NCBI RefSeq assembly: GCF_024868665.1
Contig: NC_079905.1
Coordinates: forward strand, 6,203,879 to 6,267,878
Source: Triplophysa rosa
Lineage: Eukaryota > Chordata > Actinopteri > Cypriniformes > Nemacheilidae
Direction: 5' to 3'
DNA: 64,000 nt
The notes below the pieces were generated by a model that was given only the letters and a program-made list of their open reading frames with translations, did no database searches and was not told the origin of the DNA. Numbering within the stretch: position 1 is the stretch's first letter; every line of letters starts with the position of its first letter. A program made the translations under genes and the position numbers. Of this stretch, positions 11,210 through 23,560 are shown piece by piece.

Positions 11210-12424
11210 TAAATCAAGAAATGCTTTAGGTTTTATTTTACAATTAAGGGACAAAAACATTTTTTCCTTTTTTAATTAGGGAATTAATGGGACTTTTCAC
11301 AATGGCATGATAAAACATTGAAATGTACAGTATTTCATGTTTTGCATTGCTTGGTTCCATCTCGCACGACATGCATCGACATAGATGCAACTTCCTTCAG
11401 TCAGTTCGTATTCACCACATCAGAGAACTTAGTTCGTTGGAAACTAAAGGATGAATTGTGGTTCTACAGCACATATACTGCATATACATCTCTGTACATA
11501 TTATTTCCTTTTTGTTTACTATATATAAAATGACAATATAAAAGAATGCACACCATACAAACAATGTAGAGCTGCGGCAATTGTCAAGATATGATGATGG
11601 AAATTTACACATCTTAGCTGATCATTTAAATTTATGTGCTGTATATAAGATTTCAATTAAGTCTTTACAGGTTGAAAGTGAAACCATAGAAAGAGAAACA
11701 GTGGTACCAAAGCATACGTTTCAAATTGCTACTGTATAAAATGATACTCAACAACAACAACAAAAAAACAATGATAATTAAAAACAAAGAAATGCCTTTG
11801 AAAAACCAAAGAGTGTGTAATCATAGGCAGCCAGTCAAAATCTTCATTATCCTTCAAGGTTTAGAAGACTCAACAAAATCTGATGCATTGTTTTCACTTC
11901 AAAAGGGTTGCAGAGTTTGATTTATGTCAAGCCAATATGTGAAATTCTGAGTTCAATGAACGAAATAGGCCCATCTTTTTTATACATATTCTTATAACAT
12001 TCAACACTACAGAGTGCTTTAATTAATTTTTTTAAGGTATATTAAGTGTTCAACGCAATTCATTCTATTCAGAAGTTCTTTTGCCATTTCGTTTTAGACC
12101 ATGCCCATGGATACCATGTTTGTTTCATTCCCAATTCAACAGAGTACAAACTGTAAATTCTGTTTGAATATGAAGTCACTGAAAAGATGAAAGGAAAAAA
12201 AACATGCACATAACCGACACATATCAGATAAATACAATACAAAGCAAGAGATAGAAATCATGAGACTGAAAAACAACGAGGAAAAAAATCGAAACAGATC
12301 ATGGTCCATTCAGGCAGTTGTACAACGCAAGTTGGACTGAGGCTCAGTTCAGGCGCAGTGCAGTACAGTGATGTAGTGCAATGATTCTCGATCCAGTCAC
12401 TTCACTGCCACCAGCCTGCTTTTC
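11210..12424 (-). other. tshz1: tshz1 3' untranslated region (predicted)
   Basis: The segment runs from the TAA stop of the tshz1 exon to just past the first good polyadenylation signal on the minus strand. It is AT-rich, with A- and T-runs (for example 11750-11790) and no long frame on the coding strand. No splice donor is needed to explain it. The true 3' end could be elsewhere, since an ATTAAA-type signal also lies near 12019. Confidence 0.55.
11232..11237 (-). terminator. tshz1: Polyadenylation signal AATAAA
   Basis: Reads AATAAA on the minus strand, 1188 bases after the stop codon. A T/GT-rich stretch (TTGATTTATGTTGTTC) follows within 30 bases, as expected of a downstream element. The signal is short, so use of this site is inferred. 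Confidence 0.5.
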
Positions 12425-15400
12425 TTAAGCTTTTTCCAACTTTTCCAGCTCGGTAACAAAGATCAGGTGGTCCTCCGGTGACTTTCCATGCGTTTTGCTG
12501 AGGTGCAGTTTCACTGCATGCTTGCTGACAAAAGTCCTATTGCACAGTTTACACTGAAAAATGGAATTTGAGTCATCCTCAGTCAAGCCGAGGGCACTGA
12601 AAGTCTTGTCTGTGATCATTTTCGTGACGGCCTGCTGGTCTCTTATGAGGTCTATTGATAACTTGGAGAGGTCCTTCAAGCTGAAGCCCAAGTGGCTTTC
12701 TAAGTGGTTTATGTACGAGGAGGGAGTTCTAAACTGGGAGGCACAATCACCACACAGGAACAGTGGCTGGCCCGAGTCTATGTTCTTCAGAAACTTGGTT
12801 CCACCTGTCCGCCTGAGTTGGTACTTGACGTTTGCCAACCAGTGGGAGATGGTGGTCATGGAGAGACCTGTAAACTTACAAATATGTACACGCTCCTGAG
12901 GACCAAGGTCTGTTATGATATACTTTCCGTCAGGGGTTTCTCGAAGACTGGATGCAAACTGAGCCTGAAGGATCAACAGATGCTGAGGGTTCCAGTTTGA
13001 CTGCCTGCCTTTCCTCTTCTGAACAGGAGAAAGATCCTCAAAGCCATCCTCAAAAGCACAACCATCCCCATCCGACTTTTCAGATATGGAGGAGGGTGTC
13101 GATGACTTTGGCGTCAGACGACCTGTGAGGTTCTTCACCATGTCTGAGATGTCCATTAACGCATTCTCTCGAAGAGGAGATGAGACTGATTCGGACAAAG
13201 TGGATAAGATGGGTCGGGAACTGTTTGTGATGCTGCTGCTGTTGTTGATAACGGTAGAAGAGCAATTATTTGTGGGCCCGTTGGAACTTTTGGACTTTGT
13301 CAAGTCCATTGGCTGGTCGTCGTCATTGTCGTAATATCTGTTGATAGGCTCACTTTGCTTGACCTGAGCTGGATTGTACATGGGTTTTTCCATCATGTTG
13401 TTGCTGATCTTGTAAAGCATTGCTAAAGGGTCTAGAAGTGGACTGACAGTTTTAGAGGCCTTTCCCAAATGAGTGTTCATAATGGACTGCAATGCACTGA
13501 GGGGGTTGACTAAAGGCTGATCTGGTGAGTGGTCAGTGATAATTCCAAAATTCCCACAACCATTGCTGACTTCCGTTCCATTCTTAACAGGATTATCTGC
13601 ATGTCTTTCCTTGTATTCCCCTTCCCGATGAGGAACATGCTCCAACTCTTTATCCACTGTGCCATTCTTTGTTGGCTTGCTAAGATCATCTGGTCTCGGC
13701 AAGTCCTTTTTGTCTTTAAGGACAGGGGAAGGTGATTCAGCAGGCATATGTTTGGAACCACGTTCTGTAGACTTTTCATCCCTGTCTTTCTTGGAAGTTA
13801 TTTTGCCTGTCACTTTCTCTACCAACTCTTCCATGGCTAGCACATTGCTTTTATGGTTTGGAGGTGGAGATGGGCTGCTTGGAGAATGGATCAGAGCATT
13901 GGAGTCCGAGGTGAAAGATTTCAAGTTGCTGGCATTGAATGTTGGTTGCATCTGAACACTCTGAACAGCAGGTAGAGATGTTTTTAGTGACCCTTGAAGC
14001 TGGTAAGCAGCATGAATGCTGGGATATCCACCCCAAGTGGGTGTACCTGTCTGAGCCTTACTGATTGCACTTGAAACAGTATTTTCTAATGACTTGAGAA
14101 TATCTAGACCACCTTTAGGAGTCTCCTCAAGGTCTTCCTCTCTTAGATATTTGTAATGGCTAGTTTTCCCTGTCTTTTCCGCCCTCTCAGAAGGATCTTC
14201 TTTCTCTTGCTTTATTTTCTTCTCTTCACTTTCCTCCATTCTTTCTTCTTCTACCTCCTTCCTTTCATCCATGACAGAAGGGTGTATTGGTGATTCTGGT
14301 TGCGATTTAATAGTGGGGGGTGGCAGACGTGTTGTTGTGGGTGGAAGAGGAATGGATTGAAATTTTTCTTCCACCACAGGGTCAAACACTAATTGCTTTC
14401 CCTTTTTAGAGGCAGAATTTGTGACTTTGAGAAAATGACCGGTCACCATCATATGGGCTGTTAACTGCTGCAAGGTGTCATGGGAACTCCCACACTCCAT
14501 ACACTTGAGAATTTGAGCTTTTCGTGCCTCGAACTGCCAGGTATAACTCGCACCATTTTGGTAACCGTAGCGGTTGTTAGCGGTGACATATGGGTTGGAA
14601 ATCTTCTGATCTTTGGTGGATGCGGACTCTGCCAATGGAATACCAGGGGTGCTGGAGATGGACTCAGGTGAACATGGAGACATCAGGTCTTGGAACGCTC
14701 GCTTTTTGGTGGAGGGCACCAGCTTGGAGGCAAGAGCTGGCATTGGTTCTTTGAGAGGCACTTTCTGGTAGTGTTTAGTTTTGATCATGTGGACACTCAA
14801 GTCCTGCAGTGATTCAAACGAGTGGCCACAATACATGCATTTCAGAACTTTCTGAGCATCTTCTTTGCCCTCCATCTCCATTAAGGATCGCTTCCTTGGC
14901 TTGGACCATTTTTTGCCCTTGTCATCCTCTTTGTCCTTGTTGTCATCACGGTAATGACCTGTTTCATTCATGTGAACCGTGAGACCTACTAGTGTGTCGT
15001 AGGCTGCACTACAGTCCTTACATCTGAACTTGCTGGCACCTGTGAATACAGGCCCATACAGCTTATTGTTTTGCCGGTACAGCTGCACTGTGCTAAAGAG
15101 ACTTGGTTCAGGCATTAGGTGGTAAGGAGTATGCTGCAAGGTTTTCGCAAGTGCTGCTTGGTGCCAGTCATATGCAACGCCCCCACTATTAGCACCATTG
15201 ATGTTTCCGTGGTTAGCATTGTTGGCGGCTTTAGTAGAATTGCTGCTTGGTGCTGCATTTGTCTTGGTGCTGGCGCTAGCATTGCTGCTGCTGCTAGCCC
15301 CGCTGCTTGCAATGTTGCTCATGTGGCTGCTCACAACGCTGTTGTTCCCCTTGTGGCTGCTCGCGGTACTGTTGGTACTGCTAGCACTAACCTGCTTGCT

Positions 15401-15786
15401 TTTCAAAATGTCTCTCGTGATACTTGACCAGGAAGCATCAGAAATCAGGTTTGCATAGACGGCTTTCATCTGTGCCAGGCTGTCCTGCAGTGACAGTCCT
15501 GCATCTGTCTCCATGTCTTCGACCTCCTCTTTATCCTGGCCCTCTTTGGAGGACGTGCTTTTGAAGTCAGCCAGGTGATCGCTGGTGTCGCTGAGGGGCG
15601 AGCCATACCCGGCGTCTGGGTTGGTGCCATTGCTGAGCGGCGAATTCTGGTAGCTCAGCTGTTCGTGTCCGTCGTCGTCTTCATTGCACAGGTACTCTGC
15701 ATCCTGACCATCTAAGGAGAGGCCGTCGTCCTGCAGATGCTCCTCATCGATCTTAGCTGCCTTAAGCTCGTCCTCTGGCACGTAGG
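12425..15786 (-). CDS. tshz1: tshz1 exon 2: teashirt zinc-finger homeobox protein, main coding exon
   Basis: This exon encodes residues 14-1133 (the first codon is shared with exon 1) of a nuclear DNA-binding transcriptional repressor of the teashirt family. In vertebrates the family acts in hindbrain, jaw, limb, olfactory and ear development. Visible parts of the 1133-residue product: YVPEDELKAA near the start; a Ser/Asn/Ala-rich stretch (about 146-216); widely spaced C2H2 fingers at C269/C272/H285/H291, C330/C333/H346/H352 and C442/C445/H458/H464; an acidic Glu/Lys stretch (519-548); a PMDLT motif (839-843) matching CtBP-type PxDLS/T; a homeodomain-like region (938-1008) with HWLANVKYQLRR; and C-terminal fingers at C1025/C1028/H1041/H1045 and C1092/C1095/H1108/H1113. 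The acidic start (IDEEH, DDGLSLD) and NAGYGSP-like context fit TSHZ1 better than TSHZ2 or TSHZ3. It is intact, slightly longer than human TSHZ1 (about 1077) mainly through the low-complexity stretch. Confidence 0.96.
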
Positions 15787-15810
15787 CTGAAAAAACAAAG
15801 CAGAAGGAAA
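15787..15810 (-). other. tshz1: Splice acceptor of tshz1 intron 1
   Basis: On the minus strand the sequence reads a pyrimidine-rich tract (CTGCTTTGTTTTTTCAG) directly before CCTACGTG. The AG occupies 15788-15787. Joining to exon 1 restores an Ala codon (G+CC) and the family-typical A-Y-V order, which supports this position over reading through into the upstream frame. Confidence 0.93.
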
Positions 15811-17520
15811 AGATATGATGAGACAAAACCATCTCAAAATGTGCAACTTTAACATGAATTGTTGAATATGTAAAGGCACTTCTACATTGTGACGTTACTT
15901 TAAAAGCATTAGGTGTGGGGGGAAAAGCATCAGTGCATGTGTGTGTGTGCATGCGTACATAATGATTCTAAAGAGATTTTTGTCAATAGTCCTGGCAGAG
16001 GACGCAGGTTTGCAATTATAAAGTGGCAAACATCCATATCTTGACTATGATAGATAGCACCCTTCAGTGCTGAGACTAACAAAGCTATTCAGTGTAACAG
16101 CTCAGCAAGGGTAAAAAGGGCACAGCAGAGTCCTTTGAAAACCAGTCCTCTAAAGCACAAAAAACAGGTGAACTTTAAGGACGCACAGAAAAGAAACGAG
16201 TAATGCTATTTAAAATATGGGAATAGGAGAGTGGAACTGTAAATAAATTGCCATCAAAAGTGTCATGCAAAATTACAGATATAATGATCGCAAAAAGCAT
16301 CAGTTCAAAAAATGTATCAAAAATAAATAAAAGAAAATATACCGATAATGCTACACTTCATACACCTAAATTAATTAAAAAACCACCCATCCCAGTACAA
16401 ATCCACTGTTATTTCTCAACAGCACAGTCGCTCACAAAACATGAACTCCAACTACGAGCACCATATTGACTACTCTCTTTCTCGTCCTCCTTTTCACTGT
16501 AGTTAGAGGGCACAGGCTGTGTGTGACATTGATCCAGCTCTCCCTTTCACTAGCCAAGCTAGACTCCTCTGAGTGTGAGATTGCTTCTGAGTTATTGCCA
16601 GGGATGCAGCGCGGGGTGCAGCTTGCCTCAATGCTGTTGGCAGAAGCGATGGAAGTTCTCGCAGCGAGCGATGCTAAAATGCAAGTGGAAATGGCATGTC
16701 ATGTTGTCATGGTCCATGCTGTACTAACTCTCCGAGAGTCAAGAGCGCGCACAGTCACAGGGAAAGATGGATAGGGAAGATCAAAAATAAAGACAAGGGG
16801 ATATATAAACAGAAATATGGAAACCCTTCCAGTTATCCGGTCACTAAGAATATTGACAGCCTATTAGCCGTGCCTGTTTGTCTGAATACTAGAAATGGCT
16901 TGTGTGCCATTCTTCAAATCTACATACAAATTTGTTGATGCAAATTTGAATAATATAATTACATTCACTGATGAATCATACATAATGTGCCAAAAATGTC
17001 ATGTTGACTTTAAAATGCTTTATATAAATCTCAGTACAATAATATCTGCTCTCTAAATATTGCCATCAATGTCTTCCTTCCCTGTCTATATTTTAACCAA
17101 AAAAGTCTCGAGCATAAGGTTCGTAAGAACCAGTTAACGCATTGATTTTCTTTAGCAAAAACAGCATCAAGGCCACCTTCTCACCACAGCAACACACATT
17201 CGTGCTTATTTGTGCAAATAAAGCTGGCACTGCTGCGCATTACTGCTAAGTGCACATTATTTCTCGGGGTAAAGAGAGGATACTGAAATGTTGCCTATGC
17301 CACGCACCAGAAAATGCTTATTTTCCTCTTCTAAATGTGCGGTAATAAGATGTACTGTCAGATGTATTACATGAGGGAAAAGGAACAGAGCAATGATGTT
17401 CACAAATGTAAGGTTTCATGTTTCCACCACAAAAAGCTCCTTCACTCTATTGTGTTTCGACAGAGCTATGACAGAAACCGAGTGATAGCCCACTGTCTGC
17501 ACCCGCAGCTGCGAGACAAA
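15811..17520. other. Intron sequence near exon 2
   Basis: The stretch is mostly AT-rich, with a CA/TG-rich patch at 15930-15955. The frame at 16466-16774 starts with hydrophobic residues resembling a signal peptide but has no relatives I recognise and no splice context. 16480-16760 is less AT-rich and non-repetitive. Confidence 0.45.
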
Positions 17521-17583
17521 AAGGGAGAGAGGGAGAGAGAGGGAGAGAGAGAAGAGAGAGAGAGAGAGAGGGAGAGAAGAGGG

Positions 17584-17673
<90 letters not shown>
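17521..17673. repeat. (GA)n microsatellite, about 150 bp
   Basis: An impure GGGAGA/GAGAGA run becomes pure GA from about 17590 to 17672. It generates the artefactual Arg-Glu and Ser-Leu frames on the two strands. Such tracts are highly length-polymorphic. Confidence 0.97.
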
Positions 17674-17676
<3 letters not shown>

Positions 17677-19090
17677 CTTCTCGTTTAATTCGCTTAATGA
17701 ATAGAGAATAAAGGTCCATAAGACCAAGTGCTTAATGAGGAACGGTAGGATTAAATTCCTGTTTCATCAAGCTGCTTTCGATCTACAGCGGGAGATAAAC
17801 AGAAATGAGCTCCCCGTCATCGAACGACATCAAAGTACCTCTTTTTAGTGCGCTTGTGTGCCTACGTGCGTTTTCACAGCATGTCCGGCAATAAAAAAGC
17901 CTCATGTTCGCTTTGCGCGAACGGCATTGTTACCATCAGCCATTTTGAGGAGAACACAAAAAGAAAAGCCAACAACATGAGCCAGCACTACTTTGAAGGC
18001 AATAGAAAGAGACAGAGCAGGAAAAAAAAAGGAGAAGATGTGGAGACGGAGGGAGCGGAGACTAGAGAAACAGTCGAGCGCTTGAAGAGTCGTTCCTTTA
18101 TCTCAGCGAGCCACCAGGAGATGTCTGTCCGAGATGCCAGGATCCGTCTCAGTGGTTGAAGCAGATGTGCTGTCAGCTTCAAATGGCGTGCAGCTGAGCA
18201 CACGTAATCGGAACGGACTCCGTACCTGATGTTTGTAAGGTGCCATTTACTGCCGCACGGAGGAAGCCGTAGGGGCGCGAACAGCTGCGACGTTCGCGTT
18301 ATTTGCATGCGCGCTTGGATATTCTTAAAAGGATCCGAGCCTTGAGCTCCGAGACGGATTTCAATCCGTCAATTCCTCGGAGAAATCAAGTAGGCGGTAT
18401 AAAGCGAAAAGGATTTGGTGAAATAAACATTACAAACTGTCAAATAAATCACTTATCCAAATATCGCTTTAAAAGAAATTCAAGCCGCAACACGGTTCAG
18501 TGGATTGAAGCCCTGATAATTCCCTCAAGTCACTGCGGCATTTAAGACATCTTATCACGTTAAAACAAAGAGAGAAGTTTTTCATCTCTGCTATAATTAC
18601 AGAGAGTGATAGAGAAGTGGATGGATGGCCAAAGAGAGAGAGAGAGAGACGAAAAAGTGAAATGGGGGGGGGGGTGGAAGAGAGCAAAAGAGGGCTTTTT
18701 CTGCAAAGAGATGGGCAGAACCTGACACTAAATCGAGCGCGTCTCCTCAGGCCCTGACACCGCGTGGCATCTGACAGGCATGCGCGTTGGCATGTCACTG
18801 TCCTCGCATCAAGACGTCAAACCAGACTTGGCAATTTTTTGCCATCTGCGTCAAAAAAGAAAGAAAAAAGAAAGCGGCGCCAGACGACGGCAACGACAGC
18901 TCACACTTAATAACCCAATCAGAAGTTTGACTGCTGACATCTCTTATCGGAGGCCTGCTTTTAACATCACGCCGAACAATGAGAGCCGGATTAAGAGGAG
19001 ATTGGAGGGGGGGAGGGGCTTGTTGTGTTTGTCAGTCAAAAATAAGACTGCATTGTATTGTCGGGAGAAAAGTGCAAAGATAAGTTGTTA
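17674..19090. other. Intron sequence, partly CpG-containing
   Basis: The stretch includes non-repetitive segments (17750-18460 and 18900-19080) with TTATCGGAGGCCTGC and GCCGGATTAAGAGGAG, which look more constrained than random intron. It also holds a GA run at 18632-18650 and a G-run at 18664-18674. No exon is supported. Confidence 0.4.
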
Positions 19091-20929
19091 AGAATGCGCA
19101 CAATTAAGAGAATCAATAGCTGCATCAAAAGCATCTTTTTACAGCGAGGGACGAGAAAGGCACGAGGAGCTTGATTCACAGAGTGGGGATGTTTGTGAAG
19201 CGTTGGGAACTGGGGACATGCAAGACTACATATAAAAAAAACTAAATCTGCGGGGTGCCATACAACTAGTCAACTGGGGACGGGCTTTTATAAAATATAC
19301 ATTCTTGCATTCAAAAACAGCTGGACAGAGTGCAACCGAATGGAACATAAGGCAGAAGTATCAAGATGCACTTGGGCAATTCTGAACCTGGTATGCCTAC
19401 AAGAACAACAAAAACACAAACACAAACAGGATGACCAGTTGATCTTATGAGCTAAAACACAATGAAACATAATATTAAAAAATTGGCAACTATCATAACC
19501 CAAACCGGTTAGGTCTGGTTTCAAAGTTAAAAATAAAGTTTGTTAGTAAGAGAACAAAGTGTGTGTGTGTGTTTATGGGTGTTCTTTTAAACACACCAGC
19601 ACGGACAGATGGAACAAAGGTGTGTATGTTCCCGAGCGCCCGGCAACATCTAAAGCGATCAGGCAGAGCACAGAGGCCTTGTGGTTGTGTGCATGTATGC
19701 AGCGTGCGAGATGTGAGAGGTGTGTGTCAGTGTCTGTGTGTGTGTTGCGCGGGTGAGCGTGGCCATCTGTGTCCAGAGTGGAGCTGTCACTGTGGCTGCG
19801 GAGATCTCACCGAGTTTAGACAGGTGACACAGCAACGGGACATGAGCCGGACACACACATACACACACGAGAAGAGCTCACAGTCTCAGCCAACAAAGAT
19901 CAGCCGCAGAGTGGACCTTCTTGCTATGGACTCATGACACCACACACACAAACATAGCCGGTGCCAACACTTAGAAACACCGCCCACATACGAGCACTCG
20001 AGCGTTGATATTCGCATACGGTTGCCCAACAAACAGCATAGGCTAGAATTACCTAGGCTTGACTCTATAGTCTGGTTTCTCAAAGAAGGGTTCCTACAGT
20101 TTTTGACTTGTAATGCAATCTAAAATGTAATCATTTATTTATGACCTTGGAAATCATTGTTATTGATAAGAGTTAAAAAATATTCAAATTCAGATTGGCA
20201 AAAGAATCACGCAGACCGATTTGTGAACTTCAAATGATTCAAATGAATCTGTCACACATCACTGTGGCTTGTACGCTTAACTTTATTCAAGCTAAACAAT
20301 AAAAAATAAAATATGCAGATAAACAATATAATGTTTTAGAGCAGAGAAAGCTAGAAAGAGAAATACATTTATACTAATTCCATGACCACTATGTTTGTAT
20401 CATTGTATGATCGTTGATCCCTGTAAAAATAGATCTTCCAGAATATATTTTTAGTGTTATTATTAATAAACAACACTGGCCGTGCACTTCCCGTTTCATT
20501 TATTTTTGTTTTCCCCACAAATAAAATTTTGTCTTAAAGACATTTTTAACAGTTCTATTCAATTCTAAAGGTTCTATTAGTTCCATTTTGTTTTTACACC
20601 TGTGAAGTATTTAAAACTGAAACAGTGTTGTTCATGTCTTGCTAAATGGTCTATATACTTAAAATATAAGTCTAACAAAAAAATGCATATAACCCAAATA
20701 ATAAAGAAAGGAATATCCCGTCAACCACATTCACACACATTCCCAACCTTCCCAAAAGATCCCCTGGACAAAACCAGGTCCGTCTGATCGGTGCATCTGG
20801 TCCGTTTGAGAAACGTCAGGCCTAAGTGTCCAAACTCAAAGAGGAACGAGAAGAGAATGCTCACGGACAGATCGCAGATGCCGACGGCCTCTCCTGCCTC
20901 GACTGTCATTGCTCCTCTCCCCCGCCTCC
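19091..20929. other. Intron sequence, TG-rich then AT-rich
   Basis: TG/GTGT-rich low-complexity sequence lies at 19558-19570 and 19680-19750, with ACACAC runs at 19850-19870. 20100-20700 is AT-rich with TTTATT/AATAAA-like runs and nothing else recognised. Confidence 0.45.
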
Positions 20930-21270
20930 TTCCTTTTATTTATTTATTTTATTGAAGAGGAGAGCGGGCAATCACTACAGTCATTTGCACTACTAATGTC
21001 CAATTCTGCCTTCCCTCAGCCTGCTGATTTAGCCGGTCAGAGTGGTTTTGGAGTGTGCAGGGGAAAGCCGTGCCGTTTACCCGACATTTTAATGGGAAAA
21101 CTGGCAAGTCTTATTTGGCCGGCCGATGTGGTTTGTCACTGGGTCTCCATTACATGCCACTCAACTTTGATGCCTTTGGACAGGGCTGATCAAACCATGT
21201 CTTTTGACCTACGCAAGCACGCTGAAGGCAGACAGGAAGGGAGATGGAGAGAGAAGGGGAGAGGGGGGAG
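20930..21270. promoter_or_regulatory. Candidate intronic enhancer block 1
   Basis: After a TTTATTTATTT run, the sequence becomes compact and non-repetitive, with ACTACTAATGTCCAATTC, GCCTGCTGATTTAGCCGG, ACATTTTAATGGG and GTTTGTCACTGGGTC. The composition and lack of indel-prone repeats are those of conserved non-coding elements near developmental genes. Motif density and conservation were not measured. Confidence 0.4.
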
Positions 21271-21289
21271 GTAGGACACTGAAGGCTGT

Positions 21290-21550
21290 AAATAAAATGA
21301 CATTATTATTTCCTCTGTCCTATCATGTAGAAAAGCCAATTATGGTAATGCTCTGCATGTCAGTGAGAATGCAGCAATCTCTCTCTCTCCCCCTCTCTCT
21401 TCCAGGGCAGTTAAAACAAGGCTTTGGTAGCACGATGCTGTCTGCCCCGGTCCACTTATGGCCTGCTGCAATCTGCCAGGACTGTCTGCGGAACTGCCAA
21501 TGGCGAATGTGCCACGGTGAAATGGGCTGCTTCCAGAAATGACTGTATAG
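21290..21550. promoter_or_regulatory. Candidate intronic enhancer block 2
   Basis: The block contains AGCCAATTATGGTAATGC (adjacent CAAT-like and TAAT-type cores), a pyrimidine tract at 21379-21403, and a long unique segment with TGGCCTGCTGCAATCTGC and AATGGCGAATGTGCC. There is no supported frame and its sequence is unlike the repeats in this window. Confidence 0.4.
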
Positions 21551-22269
21551 TGTGTATTACATACAACATATTACAACTACTTGGCGTAAAAAACAGTTTA
21601 CCAAAGTAAACCGACACAGACAGCGTCTCTGTTCCAAACCTAGTGAGCTGCCTGGAACATTGTCATGGAACCTCATAAGGGACCGTGAACCTTGTGTGAT
21701 TTAGTACGCTATGGATAAACACTATGGGCAAAATATTTTATAACAATTAACTATTTTAATAAACACTTTTACAAACGAAAATGTTTACACATTTTTTTTT
21801 AAATTAAGGATACATTTAATAAAGATTTGGAATTTGGCTAGAACATGACAAGGTAACTTTAAAGGCAGCATAAGGCTGCTGTCCTTCTGAAATGTCAATA
21901 TCTCCATATTTCGTGATTTGTATTTTTTTGCCACTTTTATTATTAGCCATCCTTTGGTAGTCACTGGGTTTTGTAAATATCTAGCCAATAAAACACCAAT
22001 GACACATCGTTTAAAAAGTAAGGTGTTTTTTGATTTCCTGAAAAACAGTGAATTTGGACATCTGATGTTTCGGAAGGAGAGCCACGATAATTAAGTTGCC
22101 CACCTTTAAGGAACAGCCACCAAACCAGAATTGCACCTACAAAGCTGTTTCTGTAGGAAGCTCGCAAGATTTTGGAACAAACATGTTGTGTAGGTATAGC
22201 GATGTGTGACTGTTTCCCGGGTGAGTTTTTCTCATAACCTGTTTGTAACGTTTTTCTTTTTACGCTTTC
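21551..22269. other. Intron sequence, nothing recognised
   Basis: AT-rich, with T-runs near 21792 and 21926. No repeat family or exon is identified. Confidence 0.45.
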
Positions 22270-22870
22270 TTGTGTCATCGTATTTATTTTGAGCGCCGAA
22301 TAATGATCGCCGTTTCCATTCTGTGGACGCACACTGATTGATGGCTGCTGTTCAAAGTAATGAGGCCACTGCGGAGATGGACAGATTTGTAAGGGGGGTT
22401 CGGCTTGTAAATCTGACCCCTCTCCCTCGCTCTCTCTCTCTGGCCCAATGTGAACCTACGAGAAGAGAAAGTCACATTTTTCACCATCTCGCACACAATC
22501 GTCCTCTCTGAGGACTTTCTTTGTGCTCCGTCTCCAGGCTTTTTTCATCCCTTTCTCTGCGAGACACATCTAACTTTATTACAGACTAAACAAAAGAAGG
22601 CTTTGAAGTGCAGACGGGCGTTTTACACGGACCCTGCCCACCTCGCCGTATCCGCTGACAGTGATGGGTGCTCCTGCGGACACTCTGGAGTAGACTCTCT
22701 GAATTAATATCTGCTTTGCCTCTTTAAGCATCTCTTGTAAAAAGCTGGCCCAGCTTCCCCTCCCCACCATCCTCCGTGTGGAATAGGCCACCATATGGCA
22801 GAATAGCTCCAGGCCCCTAAAGAACTGGTGTGGCATTCCATTCTTCACTCCAAATTCATCTTTTCGCTTT
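22270..22870. promoter_or_regulatory. Candidate intronic enhancer block 3
   Basis: The block carries GCGCCGAATAATGATCGCCG, ACTGATTGATGGCTGC (PBX/HOX-like TGATTGAT), a CT run at 22425-22442, and CTGAATTAATATCTGC. It is long, non-repetitive and balanced in composition between AT-rich flanks. Confidence 0.4.
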
Positions 22871-23379
22871 AGATACTTCCGGACGAGTATAGATGGAGGT
22901 GTGTAACTAGGACCGCTGCATAAAATCTAGAGATTTACATCAAAAAGACAGTCGGAGAGAAGAACAAATAGTTATTGGACAGTGAATGATATAATGCGGA
23001 CTTATAATAAAAACTCAAGTTATCAATCATGAATTAGATTCATCCCTGAATTAGAGACTCCCTGGTGATTAATTAAACAGAAAAATTCATTTCTTATATT
23101 TTAAAAGAATATAAATATAATAATATATCGGGCGTATTTATGTGCATCTTTCCCCAGGTTCATAAGCCATATAAAATATCATATAACCAAATTTGACGAA
23201 TGCTTGCTGTATCTCTTTCAAAAACGTTAAAAATCAGTAATGACCAAGTAGATGAAAGAACGAAAATGCACTAGTGTCAATGCTTTTATCTCACCTTACA
23301 CTAACACACTGCAATATCACTCACTCAAAAACACACACACACTCCAATGTCAAGTCCATACTTATGCAAAGTGCGGCCT
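22871..23379. other. Intron sequence, AT-rich
   Basis: AT-rich (22980-23220) with an ACACAC run near 23330-23342. Nothing further is recognised. Confidence 0.5.
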
Positions 23380-23560
23380 ACTTTGTCATTTAATTTTTAA
23401 AAACCCTAAGGTCGTATAACACACTTTCCCTGTCATTTGCAAGTACATTAACTCGGTGGCCATGCGACAGCCAAATTATGCTAATGGGCTGCTAAAATGG
23501 GTCATATAGACAGTGCGTTTTACATTAGCTTCAAACAATAGGGAGGGAAGAGCAAAGCAG
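23380..23560. promoter_or_regulatory. Candidate intronic enhancer block 4
   Basis: A short compact block with TGTCATTTAATTTTTAAAAA, CCAAATTATGCTAATGGG (octamer-like ATGCTAAT) and CTGCTAAAATGGGTC. It is non-repetitive and lies beside a more CpG-rich stretch (23570-23720). Confidence 0.4.

Noticed and set aside
15119..15458. Plus-strand frames opposite the Ser/Ala-rich part of tshz1
   Set aside because: Antisense shadows of a low-complexity coding tract (Leu/Ala-rich reading).
15787..15952. In-frame upstream extension of the large tshz1 frame (begins MHTHTCTDAF)
   Set aside because: It crosses a clear splice acceptor, the residues are not teashirt-like, and the conserved start is found in exon 1 at 42203-42242.
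16466..16774. 102-codon frame with a signal-peptide-like start
   Set aside because: Intronic, no recognisable family and no supporting promoter or splice sites; length is within chance expectation.
17335..17727. Long Arg-Glu and Ser-Leu frames on both strands
   Set aside because: Direct translation of the GA microsatellite.
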